This document shows positions 1 to 8,777 of a stretch of DNA of 21,469 bases, piece after piece. The stretch is from contig JAEUNV010000050.1 in the NCBI GenBank assembly GCA_016790385.1, positions 1 to 21,469 of the forward strand, written 5' to 3'. The stretch's first letter is position 1; every line of letters begins with the position of its first letter. This stretch comes from Zoogloea sp. GTDB lineage: Bacteria; Pseudomonadota; Gammaproteobacteria; Burkholderiales; Rhodocyclaceae. The notes under the pieces are model-generated. The model was not told the origin of the DNA. It did no database searches and worked only from the letters and a program-made list of their open reading frames with translations. A program made the translations under genes and the position numbers.

Positions 1-990
1 AATGGCATCCCCCAGGACCTTCCCGCCTTTGCGCTGCCACAGCTGTCCCTTCAGACGCTCGGCAAGCTGATCTCCCCGGCCCTCACCATCGCCCTGCTCG
101 GCGCCATTGAATCCCTTCTGTCGGCGCGCGTTGCCGACGCGACGATCGAGGATCGCCACGACCCGAACCAGGAGCTCGTCGCCCAGGGCCTGGCCAATCT
201 TGCAGCACCGCTGTTTGGCGGCTTCGCCGCTACGGGCGCCATCGCCCGTACCGCCACCAATGTACGCACCGGCGGTCGCAGCCCGGTGGCCGGCATGATC
301 CACGCCGTGGTGCTACTGGCCGTCGTGTTGGTGTTTGCCCCCTTTGCCAAACACATTCCCCTGGCCACCCTATCCGCCATCGTCGTCGTGGTGGCCGTTA
401 ACATGGGGGAGTGGCACGAGTTCCGCGGCCTCAAACGTTTTTCATTGAATTACCGAACCACGCTTCTCAGCACCTTCTTCGTTACCGTCTTCTTCGACCT
501 GACCCTCGCGGTCGAACTGGGCATGGTGCTGGCCAGCCTGTTCTTCATCTATCGCATGTCCGACCTGACCCGCGTCGAACGCCTGCCCCTCACCGAGCTT
601 TCGATGGTGCCGGACTTCCTGTACCCGGATGGTTCTCAACGGGTGGTCGCATACTCCCTCTACGGAACCCTGTTCTTCGGTGCCATCCACAAGCTGGAAA
701 CCCTTCTCGACCCGGCCGAGCGTCACCCCGAAGTCGTGATCCTCGACATGGACCACCTGGTCAACCTGGACACCACCGGCCTTGAAGGCCTGGAAAGCCT
801 GTGCAAATCCCTGCACAAACGGGGCTGTGCCCTGATCCTGTGCAATCTAAACCCACAGCCCGCATCGCTGATACGCCGTTCAGGGTTTGAAGACGCGGTG
901 GGCATCAACAACATCTGCGGTGACATCTACGGCGCACTGGCCCGATCCCGCGATCTCCTGCCCAGGTTCATGGATGAAGACAACCTCTAA
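1..990 (+). CDS. SulP (SLC26) family anion transporter with C-terminal STAS domain, 5' truncated
   Basis: The reading frame is open from the first base, so the gene starts outside the window; 329 codons are visible. Early residues (ELVAQGLANLAAPLFGG, then IARTATNVRTG) match the conserved late membrane segments of SulP transporters, most like the DauA/YchM group as I remember it. Hydrophobic segments follow, near visible residues 98-120, 123-135 and 155-178. The last ~110 residues form a STAS domain with the typical LDTTGLEGLESL stretch, where Thr stands at the position often held by Ser. The family moves sulfate, bicarbonate or C4-dicarboxylates across the inner membrane; the substrate cannot be told from this fragment. 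The 3' end overlaps the acylphosphatase gene by 17 bp, suggesting coupled translation. Confidence 0.9.
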   Translation, partial: NGIPQDLPAFALPQLSLQTLGKLISPALTIALLGAIESLLSARVADATIEDRHDPNQELVAQGLANLAAPLFGGFAATGAIARTATNVRTGGRSPVAGMIHAVVLLAVVLVFAPFAKHIPLATLSAIVVVVAVNMGEWHEFRGLKRFSLNYRTTLLSTFFVTVFFDLTLAVELGMVLASLFFIYRMSDLTRVERLPLTELSMVPDFLYPDGSQRVVAYSLYGTLFFGAIHKLETLLDPAERHPEVVILDMDHLVNLDTTGLEGLESLCKSLHKRGCALILCNLNPQPASLIRRSGFEDAVGINNICGDIYGALARSRDLLPRFMDEDNL

Positions 991-1267
991 CCCGGCCATC
1001 CGCCTGCTGCGCATACGCGGCCACGTCCAGGGCGTCGGTTACCGCAACGCCCTGCAATCCGAAGCCATTCGGCGCCAGCTTTCAGGCTGGGTCCGCAACC
1101 GTAGTGACGGCAGCGTCGAGGCGCTCGTTGCCGGCCCCGTGGAAGACCTTGACGCGATGATTGACTGGGCCCGACGCGGGCCCCCTGCGGCTGTTGTCGC
1201 GCAAGTCACCTGGACAGAGGCGGAAGGCCCCGTGCCCCCCGGCTTTCAGCGCGCGCCCACCCTCTGA
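974..1267 (+). CDS. acyP: Acylphosphatase
   Basis: This 97-residue protein has the usual length for the family, which hydrolyses the carboxyl-phosphate bond of acylphosphates such as acetyl phosphate or 1,3-bisphosphoglycerate in the cytosol. Both signature regions are present: RGHVQGVGYR near residues 14-23, carrying the phosphate-binding arginine, and GWVRNRSDGSVEA near residues 35-47, carrying the catalytic asparagine. I chose the ATG at 974 because the family's first strand begins only about eight residues later; the same frame is open back to 887 but that part would be non-homologous. The start lies inside the end of the SulP gene, so the two are probably co-transcribed. No strong ribosome binding site is visible, which fits translational coupling. 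Confidence 0.9.
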   Translation: MKTTSNPAIRLLRIRGHVQGVGYRNALQSEAIRRQLSGWVRNRSDGSVEALVAGPVEDLDAMIDWARRGPPAAVVAQVTWTEAEGPVPPGFQRAPTL

Positions 1268-1378
1268 GCGCGATATGCAGCTTCGTTAACCAATCAGGCC
1301 ACGGGTCCGGGATCAGTCTAGAATGACATCATCAACTGACGCCTAACACCACTCCACACGCGTACCTTCCTCGCTACC

Positions 1379-3865
1379 GTGCCCACGCCGTCCTCATCCG
1401 ACAACGACATCTGGGACTTTCCCCTGTCCCTGTTCGAACGCTTTCCCACCCTCATCTGGCGCGCGGGCACCGATGCCAAATGCAGCTACTTCAACCAGAC
1501 CTGGCTGGACTTCACAGGCCGCAGCCTAGAGGACGAGATGGGCGACGGCTGGACCAGCGGCGTCCACCCGGACGATTTCGACCGCTGCGTGAGCACCTAC
1601 CTGGAGCATTTTGCCGTCCGCACTCCGTTTGAGATGGAGTATCGCCTGCGCCGCCGTGACGGCCAATACCGCTGGATCATCGACACGGGCCGCCCCATTT
1701 ATGACAGATGGGGCGAGTTTGCGGGGTACATCGGGTCCTGCATCGACATCACGGATCGCCGCAATACGGAGGCAGAACTGCGCGAACGCGAGAACCGTCT
1801 CAGCACCTTGCTCGCCTCCATGGGCGAAGGTGTGATCATGCGCGACGCCCGGGGGATGCTGCTGCTGTATAACGCAAGCGCTGAACAGATCCTGGGCTTG
1901 AGCGCTGCCGAGATGGAGAGCTGGGATGTGCACGGCAACCTCCTCACCTACCTCAATGAAGACGGTGAGCCGCTGGACCCGGATCAAATACCCGCCATGC
2001 AGGCCGTTGCCACGGGCCAGCCCAGAGCCGGCATGCTGGGAATCGACCGAAAGGACGGGATGCGGCGCTGGCTGTGGACCAACTCGATCCCGCTCTTCGA
2101 CGACGACTCCAGCACGCCGATTGGCGTCGTAACCACCATCGCGGACATCACCGCGAGGCGTCAGGACGAGGAACAGCTACGGCTGGCCCTGACGGTATTT
2201 CGCAACAGCGTGGAGGCGATCATCGTCACCGATGCCCACGAGCGCATCCTGTCGGTCAACCGCGCCTTTACCGAGGTCACCGGCTACAGCGCCGAGGAGG
2301 CCATGGGAAACACCCCGCGGATGCTCCAGTCCGGGCACCACGACCGCGCGTTCTATGAATCCATGTGGCATGACATCGAAACCCTCGGCTTCTGGCAGGG
2401 AGAGGTCTACGATCGGCGCAAGGACGGCACCCTGTACCCCTCGGCCCTGTCCATCAGCGCCGTGCGCGACAAGCTCGAAAGAGTGACCCACTATGTGGCG
2501 GTCTTCTCGGACATCACCGAGCGCAAGGCGTCGGAGGCCCGCATCGCCTATCTGGCCCGGCATGACCCCCTGACGGGGCTTCCCAACCGCACACTGCTCC
2601 AGGATCGACTCGATCAGGCCCTGGCCAACGCCGTCCGCCACGGCAGCCGGATCGCCGTGATGTTCCTTGACCTGGACCGCTTCAAGACCATCAACGACTC
2701 CCTCGGCCACATGACCGGAGACCGGCTGTTGCAGGGGGTTGCGCTGCGCCTGTCCGAATGCACTCGGGAAACGGACACCATCAGCCGCCAGGGGGGTGAC
2801 GAGTTTCTGATCGTACTCACCGATGTGGACGGACCTGACGACGCCGCCCGTGTGGCCGAAAAAATCCTCGAACGGTTGCGGCCGCCCTTCGATATCGATG
2901 GTCAGGCACTGACAACGTCTTTCTCGATCGGGATTGCCCTATTCCCGGGCGATGGCACGTGTGCCGCGAGCCTCATGAAGAACGCCGACACCGCCATGTA
3001 CCACGCCAAGGAAAGCGGCCGGAACACTTACCGCTTCTTCGACGAGGTCATGAACGTCAATGCTCTGGAGCGCCTGCAACTCGAGAACGCACTGCGCCAG
3101 GCGCTCGACCATCAGGAGTTCAGTCTCTATTACCAACCCCAGGTAAACCTCGCCAGCGGACGCATCATCGGGGTGGAGGCACTGCTGCGCTGGTTCAATG
3201 GCCCGCTGGGTGGAGTGCCGCCCGCCAGTTTCATTCCCCTCGCCGAAGAGTGCGGATTGATCGTTCCGATCGGTCGCTGGGTTCTGCATCAAGCCTGCCG
3301 TCAGGCCGTGGCCTGGCAGGCGCAGGGCTACGCCCCCATTCCAGTCGCGGTCAATCTCTCGGCCATGCAGTTTCGGCGGACCGACATGGTGGCCACGGTG
3401 CGGGAGGCGCTGGAGAGCAGCGGTCTTTCACCTCAATGGCTTGAACTGGAGCTGACCGAATCGCTCCTGATGCAATCGGGGATCGAGGTCGAACACACCC
3501 TCGCCGGGCTCAAGGCCCTTGGCGTGCGCATGTCGATCGACGACTTCGGAACGGGCTACTCGAGCCTGGCTTACCTCAAACGTTTTCCCGTGGACTGCCT
3601 CAAGATCGACCAGAGCTTCGTTAGCGACCTGATCGACGACCCGGACGACGCGGCCATCGTGCGGGCGTTGATCCAGCTCGGACGCAGCCTGCGCCTGGAT
3701 GTGATCGCCGAGGGAACGGAAACCCACGAGCAGCTGGATGTGCTCCGGGCCGAAGGTTGCCTGGCAGCCCAGGGCTATGTGTTCAGTCCTCCACTGCCGC
3801 CAGAAGCCCTCAGCGACATCCTGCGCGTAGGCGTGTTGCCGGGCAGCCTGATCATCACCGACTGA
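1379..3865 (+). CDS. PAS-PAS-PAS-GGDEF-EAL cyclic-di-GMP signalling protein
   Basis: This 828-residue protein has no membrane segment or signal peptide, so it should act in the cytosol. Three PAS folds lie near residues 15-128, 135-262 and 265-385, each ending in a D-I-T-x-R-type linker. The GGDEF domain (about 390-555) has intact GGDEF at 472-476 and an inhibitory RxxD site (RETD, 463-466) at the canonical five-residue spacing. The EAL domain (about 565-820) keeps EAL at 600-602, Asn659 in VNLS, ELTES at 691-695, DDFGTGYSS at 721-729, Lys742 and Glu778. Both c-di-GMP synthesis and hydrolysis are therefore possible; many such proteins act mainly as phosphodiesterases. The start is a GTG; in-frame stops lie upstream and no ATG is close. 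I see no clear Shine-Dalgarno. A TAGAAT hexamer at 1319-1324 could be a -10 but has no good -35. Confidence 0.93.
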   Translation: MPTPSSSDNDIWDFPLSLFERFPTLIWRAGTDAKCSYFNQTWLDFTGRSLEDEMGDGWTSGVHPDDFDRCVSTYLEHFAVRTPFEMEYRLRRRDGQYRWIIDTGRPIYDRWGEFAGYIGSCIDITDRRNTEAELRERENRLSTLLASMGEGVIMRDARGMLLLYNASAEQILGLSAAEMESWDVHGNLLTYLNEDGEPLDPDQIPAMQAVATGQPRAGMLGIDRKDGMRRWLWTNSIPLFDDDSSTPIGVVTTIADITARRQDEEQLRLALTVFRNSVEAIIVTDAHERILSVNRAFTEVTGYSAEEAMGNTPRMLQSGHHDRAFYESMWHDIETLGFWQGEVYDRRKDGTLYPSALSISAVRDKLERVTHYVAVFSDITERKASEARIAYLARHDPLTGLPNRTLLQDRLDQALANAVRHGSRIAVMFLDLDRFKTINDSLGHMTGDRLLQGVALRLSECTRETDTISRQGGDEFLIVLTDVDGPDDAARVAEKILERLRPPFDIDGQALTTSFSIGIALFPGDGTCAASLMKNADTAMYHAKESGRNTYRFFDEVMNVNALERLQLENALRQALDHQEFSLYYQPQVNLASGRIIGVEALLRWFNGPLGGVPPASFIPLAEECGLIVPIGRWVLHQACRQAVAWQAQGYAPIPVAVNLSAMQFRRTDMVATVREALESSGLSPQWLELELTESLLMQSGIEVEHTLAGLKALGVRMSIDDFGTGYSSLAYLKRFPVDCLKIDQSFVSDLIDDPDDAAIVRALIQLGRSLRLDVIAEGTETHEQLDVLRAEGCLAAQGYVFSPPLPPEALSDILRVGVLPGSLIITD

Positions 3866-3912
3866 GCACAGCCTCCACGGCCCGCGTGCCCCACGACCGG
3901 ACAGCGGACGAA

Positions 3913-6900
3913 TCAGGGATACACAACCTCGACCGCATCCGCCGGCAGCCAGTCACGCAAGCTCTCCAGAAGACTGTCATCGGGCCGCACCCGCCAGTCC
4001 GCCCCCAGGGGCAGGTCGCCCTCGGCCACGTCATTGCGATAGCGCACGCGAACGGGGCACCCCCCGTCGCGGAAGGGGGTCAGCACACTTTGCAGACGTT
4101 CGGCCGCCGCCACGGCCCCCCCGGCCTCACCCACCTCGCCGTTGAGACGCAACTGGAGGGCTCTCGCGTAGCGACCGCGCGCCTCGCCCAGAGTCATCAA
4201 CTTGTCGGCAACGATGCGATAGCCCCCCGAAAAGTCGTCATTGCTCACCTTGGCCTCGATGATCAGCACCTCATCGACCACGATACGCTGACGATTATTG
4301 TCGAACACCTCAGAAAATACCGAGACTTCCCGCGGCGTTGTACCGTCATCCAGGAGCACGAAGGCGATCTTGCCCCGGGCGGTCATCTTGGCCCGAACCT
4401 CCATAACCACGCCCGCCATGGTGATCACATCCCGGGAGGGCTCGACCTGTGCCAGCGGCCGCCTCACGAAACGCCGCACCTCATCCTTGAAGGCATTGAA
4501 GGGGTGGCCCGAGAGGAAAAAGCCGATGGCCAGCTTCTCCTCCTTGAGTTTTTCCCGCTCGCCCCAGGGGCGCACCTTGACGTAATCGACCATCGGCGCG
4601 CTCACTTCGCCAGGGATGTCGAACAGCCCGCCCTGCATGGCATTGGCTGCGATCTGCTCAGCCGCCTCCATGGCAATACCGACACTCGCCAGCAGTTTGT
4701 GACGATCCGCCGGCTGCACGGGGTCGAGGGCATCGAAGGCTCCCGCACGCACCAGAGCCTCAATCACGCGGCGGTTGGCGAGACGCTTGTCCACCCGGCA
4801 GCAGAAGTCGAACAAATCCTTGAACGGGCCACCCGAGTCCCGAGCGGCCAGGATGGCGCGTACCGCCGGTTCGCCAACCCCTTTGACAGCCCCAAGACCA
4901 TAGCGGATGGTCTTGGCATCCGTGGGCACAAAGCGATAGTCGGATTGGTTCACATCCGGCGGCAACACCGCGATTCGGTTAGCGATCGTGTCTTCGTAGA
5001 AGATCTTGATCGTATCGGTATTGTCCAGGTCCGAGGACATGGTCGCGGCCATGAAGGCCGAGCAGTGGTAGGCCTTAAGCCACGCGGTATGGTAAGTGAC
5101 CACCGCGTAGGCCGCCGTGTGCGACTTGTTGAAGCCGTACTCGGCGAACTTGGTCATCAGATCGAAGAGCTGCTCAGCCAGGGCCGGGTCGTAGCCCTTC
5201 TTGCGGGCACCGTCGGCGATGGTCTCCCGGTGCTTGGCCATCTCGTCGGCCTTCTTTTTGCCCATCGCCCGACGCAGCATGTCGGCGCCACCCAGGGTAT
5301 AACCACCGATGATCTGGGAGATCTGCATCACCTGTTCCTGATACACGATCACCCCATAGGTGGGTGACAGGCAGGCGGTGAGGTCCGGGTGGAAGTAATC
5401 GATGGCCTGCTGGCCCTTCTTGCGCAGGATGAAGTCATCGACCATGCCCGAGCCCAGCGGGCCCGGACGGTAAAGGGCCAGCACAGCGATGATGTCTTCG
5501 AAACGGTCGGGAGCGAGCTTCTTGAGAAGCTTCTTCATGCCGTCCGATTCCACCTGGAAGATCGCCGTGGTGTTGGCCTCGCGGAGGATCTGGTAGGCCG
5601 CCTGATCTTCGAAGCCCAGGCTCATCAGATCCGGCCGCTCGCCGGTAAGGCGCTGCACATATTCGAGCGCCAGCTCGATGATGGTGAGGTTGCGCAGACC
5701 CAGGAAGTCGAACTTGACCAAACCCACCGCTTCCACGTCGTCCTTGTCGAACTGGGACACGGGGGTGGCGTCGTCACCGTCGGCAATATAAAGCGGGCAG
5801 AAATCGGTGAGTCTGCCAGGTGCGATGAGCACACCCCCGGCATGCATGCCGACGCCTCGGGTCAGGCCTTCCAGGGGTTCGGCAAGGCTCCACAGTTCCT
5901 GGATCGACTCGCCGTCGTTGCCGTCCGTCATCAGTTCGTTGATCTGCGGCTCCTGCTCCCGGGCTTCAGCCAGGGACAGGGGCTTGTTCTGCACCACCGG
6001 GATCAATTTGGACAGGCGATCGCAAAGGCCATAGGGCAGATCGAGCACCCGCCCGACGTCACGCACCACCGCCTTTGACGCCATCGTGCCGAAGGTGGCG
6101 ATCTGGCTCACCGCATCGGCCCCGTAGTGGGCGCGCACGTACTCGATGACTTTGTAGCGGTTGTCCTGGCAGAAGTCGATGTCAAAGTCGGGCATGGAGA
6201 CCCGCTCGGGATTGAGGAAGCGCTCGAAAAGGAGGGCGTAGGCCAGCGGATCGATATCGGTGATGCGCAGGCTGAAGGCCACCAGCGAACCGGCACCGGA
6301 ACCCCGCCCCGGCCCAACGGGCACGCCGTTCTGCTTGGCCCAGTTGATGAAGTCAGCCACGATCAGGAAGTAGCCGGGAAAGCCCATCTGGATGATGGTG
6401 TCAGTCTCGAACTTGAGCCGGGATTCGTATTGCTCGCGCTTCTGCTCCCGCTCAAGCGCGTTGGGGAACAGCTCCTTCAGCCTCACCTCAAGGCCCGATC
6501 GGGCCTCCGCGACGAGAAAATCGTCAAGGGTCATGCCCTCGGGAGTCGGGAACTGGGGCAGGAAGTTCTTGCCCAGTTGCACGGTGAGCGAACAGCGCCG
6601 GGCAATCTCCACGCTGTTCTCGAGCGCTTCCGGGATGTCGGCAAACAGCGCACACATCTCGTCCTGGGTCTTGAAATATTGCTCGGGGGTGAAGTCCTTG
6701 GGTCGGCGCTTATCGGCAAGCACGTGGCCCTGGGCAATGCACACCCGAGCCTCGTGGGCCTTGAAATCCTCAGGCCGGGTAAATTGGATCGGGTGGGTTG
6801 CCACTACCGGCAGGTCCAGGCGCGAAGCAATCAGCAGGGCTTCCCGGATGTAGGCTTCGGTGCCGGGATGCCCCGCCCGTTGGATCTCGACGTAGAACCC

Positions 6901-7404
6901 CCCAGGGAAGCGCGACGCCCAGTCGGCAGCGAGCTTTTCCGCCTGCATGGGATTGCCGTTGGCAAGGGCGTGGCCAATATCACCGTCGCGGGCGCCGGAC
7001 AGACACAGGAGATCGCTGGCGCTGTCTGCGCTCAGCCATTCGCGGCGCAATTCCGCCCGCCCCCGGTATTTGTTTTCGATGAAGGCACGGGTCAGCAACT
7101 CGCACAGTTGGCCGTAGCCCTTGCGGTTACGGCAGATCAGCAGAACCCGGCTCGGCTTGTCACGCTCAATATCGTTGCTGATCCAGCAGTCGGCACCGAT
7201 GATGGGCTTGATGCCCTTGCCGCGGGCCCCCTTGTAGAACTTGACCATCCCAAACAGGTTGGCCAGGTCGGAGATACCCAATGCCGGCATGGCGTCGGCG
7301 GCAGCACGGGCGATGGCGGCGTCTACCTGCACGATCCCGTCTGAGATCGAATACTCGGTGTGGAGACGCAGGTGGATATAGCGGGGGGAGTGGGATTCGG
7401 GCAT
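3913..7404 (-). CDS. dnaE: DNA polymerase III subunit alpha (replicative polymerase)
   Basis: The 1163-residue product is close to the E. coli length (1160) and collinear with it. It polymerises DNA in the replisome. The N-terminal PHP domain starts near residue 10; its first metal motif reads HLRLHTEYS, with Arg where active PHP domains have the first His of HxH, as in E. coli, so proofreading probably depends on a separate DnaQ. The polymerase core has GPGRGSGAGS near 364-373, the catalytic PDFDID motif at 405-410 and KFDFLGL at 564-570. A helix-hairpin-helix region (GLGAVKGVGE) lies near 836-845, a clamp-binding QGGLF at 924-928, and an OB-fold near 990-1060. The gene is last in a three-gene minus-strand cluster, 32 bp after the CNNM gene. 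It converges on the GGDEF-EAL gene with a 47-bp gap and no clear terminator. Confidence 0.98.
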   Translation of the reverse strand: MPESHSPRYIHLRLHTEYSISDGIVQVDAAIARAAADAMPALGISDLANLFGMVKFYKGARGKGIKPIIGADCWISNDIERDKPSRVLLICRNRKGYGQLCELLTRAFIENKYRGRAELRREWLSADSASDLLCLSGARDGDIGHALANGNPMQAEKLAADWASRFPGGFYVEIQRAGHPGTEAYIREALLIASRLDLPVVATHPIQFTRPEDFKAHEARVCIAQGHVLADKRRPKDFTPEQYFKTQDEMCALFADIPEALENSVEIARRCSLTVQLGKNFLPQFPTPEGMTLDDFLVAEARSGLEVRLKELFPNALEREQKREQYESRLKFETDTIIQMGFPGYFLIVADFINWAKQNGVPVGPGRGSGAGSLVAFSLRITDIDPLAYALLFERFLNPERVSMPDFDIDFCQDNRYKVIEYVRAHYGADAVSQIATFGTMASKAVVRDVGRVLDLPYGLCDRLSKLIPVVQNKPLSLAEAREQEPQINELMTDGNDGESIQELWSLAEPLEGLTRGVGMHAGGVLIAPGRLTDFCPLYIADGDDATPVSQFDKDDVEAVGLVKFDFLGLRNLTIIELALEYVQRLTGERPDLMSLGFEDQAAYQILREANTTAIFQVESDGMKKLLKKLAPDRFEDIIAVLALYRPGPLGSGMVDDFILRKKGQQAIDYFHPDLTACLSPTYGVIVYQEQVMQISQIIGGYTLGGADMLRRAMGKKKADEMAKHRETIADGARKKGYDPALAEQLFDLMTKFAEYGFNKSHTAAYAVVTYHTAWLKAYHCSAFMAATMSSDLDNTDTIKIFYEDTIANRIAVLPPDVNQSDYRFVPTDAKTIRYGLGAVKGVGEPAVRAILAARDSGGPFKDLFDFCCRVDKRLANRRVIEALVRAGAFDALDPVQPADRHKLLASVGIAMEAAEQIAANAMQGGLFDIPGEVSAPMVDYVKVRPWGEREKLKEEKLAIGFFLSGHPFNAFKDEVRRFVRRPLAQVEPSRDVITMAGVVMEVRAKMTARGKIAFVLLDDGTTPREVSVFSEVFDNNRQRIVVDEVLIIEAKVSNDDFSGGYRIVADKLMTLGEARGRYARALQLRLNGEVGEAGGAVAAAERLQSVLTPFRDGGCPVRVRYRNDVAEGDLPLGADWRVRPDDSLLESLRDWLPADAVEVVYP

Positions 7405-7436
7405 CCCCGGATTTTACCCGCCTGCCCGCGACGGTT

Positions 7437-8768
7437 TCACCCTCCGGCCGACAATTCTCCGCTATCCGGCTCCAACCGACTCACCAGCAATTGATCGATT
7501 CGATGGTTGTCCACGTCGATGACCTCAAAGCGATAGCCACCGAAATCCACGCGATCGGTCCGGCGGGGGATCTTGCGCAGGTGATACATCATGAACCCGG
7601 CAATGGTCTCGTAGTGCTCGCTTCCATCGCCATCGTCAATATCAAGTACGCGCATCACGTCGGCAACGGCGGTGGCGCCATCCACCAGCCAGGAGCGGTC
7701 GTCTCGGCGCACGATCTGCTCTTCCTGGACCTGCTCCACATCGTCCCCGACCAAGGCCCTGAAGATGTCATTGAGGGTGATCACGCCCACCACCAGCGCA
7801 TATTCGTTAACGATGACCGCAAAATCCTCACGCGCCTCGCGCAAACGCTCAAGCACCTCGGACAGGGTCAGGGTGTCCGGCAAAGCCAGCAGCGGATTGA
7901 TCGGAGCATCGGCCTTCATGGACAAGGACTGGCCGGCCAGCACGCGGTTGAGCAAGTCCTTGGCATCCACATAGCCCACAACCTTGTCGATACCCCCGTC
8001 ACACACCGGAAAACGGTTGAAAGGCCGACTGGCAATCTTCTGGCGGATACTCTCCTCGCTCTCCTGCAAGGTGAAGAACACCACGCTGTCGCGGGTCGTC
8101 ATGGCCGACGGAGCGCTGCGCGCCTCAAGGCCGAAAACGTTCTCGATCAGGGCATGCCCCTGCTCGGCCAGCAGGCCAGCCTGGGCACCAGCCTCAACCA
8201 CCGCAATGATCTCGTCCGGCGTCACCGTGTCGTTGCGGGTGGTTGCCACCCCAAGCAGGCGAAAGAGAAGATCCGCCGCCTCGTTGTACAGCCAAAGCAA
8301 AGGGCGCAACCAGCGGATAAGGACACTCATCGGCGCCGCCACGGCCATCGCCAGACGCTCTGGCGCTGCCATGCCGAGGCGCTTGGGCATGAGGTCGGCA
8401 AAAAGGATGAAGAGGGACGTCACCACGACAAACGACAAGGCGAAAGCTAGCGTGTCCACGTAGGCCGCCGGCGCCCAGTGAGCCAGCGCGCCCTCCAGCC
8501 ACGGGGAGAAGACCCCCTCGCCGACAATGCCTCCCATGATCGCCACTGCGTTGAGGCCAATCTGTACCAGCGTGAAGAAGGGGCCGGGGCGGGCCTGCAG
8601 GGCGAGCACGCGGGCAGCGCCCTCATCGCCGTTTTCGGCCAACACCGCGAGCCGAGACTTGCGCGAAGCCGCAACGGAAATCTCAGCCACCGAGAAAAAG
8701 GCGCTGATACTCACCAGGAGCAGGATCAGCAGACTCTGTTGAAGGAAGTCCATGGACGCATCGGGCAC
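7437..8768 (-). CDS. paeA: CNNM/DUF21-CBS-CorC_HlyC membrane protein, YtfL/PaeA type
   Basis: This 443-residue protein has an N-terminal DUF21/CNNM domain (about residues 9-195) with hydrophobic segments near 10-28, 62-84, 105-125 and 140-165. A CBS pair follows (about 220-275 and 285-345), then a CorC_HlyC domain (350-433). It resembles E. coli YtfL/PaeA along its length, including EISVAASRK, FADLMPKRLGM and NEYALVVGVITLND. E. coli PaeA is linked to export of cadaverine and putrescine; other CNNM proteins export Mg2+, so the substrate here is uncertain. The longest frame begins at a GTG at 8768; an ATG at 8753 would match the E. coli start better but has no ribosome binding site, while the GTG has a weak GAGAG upstream. 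It starts 9 bp after the rhomboid stop and ends 32 bp before dnaE. Confidence 0.92.
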   Translation of the reverse strand: MPDASMDFLQQSLLILLLVSISAFFSVAEISVAASRKSRLAVLAENGDEGAARVLALQARPGPFFTLVQIGLNAVAIMGGIVGEGVFSPWLEGALAHWAPAAYVDTLAFALSFVVVTSLFILFADLMPKRLGMAAPERLAMAVAAPMSVLIRWLRPLLWLYNEAADLLFRLLGVATTRNDTVTPDEIIAVVEAGAQAGLLAEQGHALIENVFGLEARSAPSAMTTRDSVVFFTLQESEESIRQKIASRPFNRFPVCDGGIDKVVGYVDAKDLLNRVLAGQSLSMKADAPINPLLALPDTLTLSEVLERLREAREDFAVIVNEYALVVGVITLNDIFRALVGDDVEQVQEEQIVRRDDRSWLVDGATAVADVMRVLDIDDGDGSEHYETIAGFMMYHLRKIPRRTDRVDFGGYRFEVIDVDNHRIDQLLVSRLEPDSGELSAGG

Positions 8769-8777
8769 CGCCGGCTC

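Noticed and set aside
1268..1378. Promoter for the PAS-GGDEF-EAL gene (TAGAAT at 1319-1324)
   Set aside because: No -35 match at acceptable spacing and no TG extension; too weak to list.
3757..5367. Long plus-strand open frame antisense to dnaE
   Set aside because: It is the complement of a highly conserved gene in GC-rich DNA, where long antisense frames are common; its translation is His/Arg/Gly-rich with no domain. The same applies to the frame at 6127-7344.
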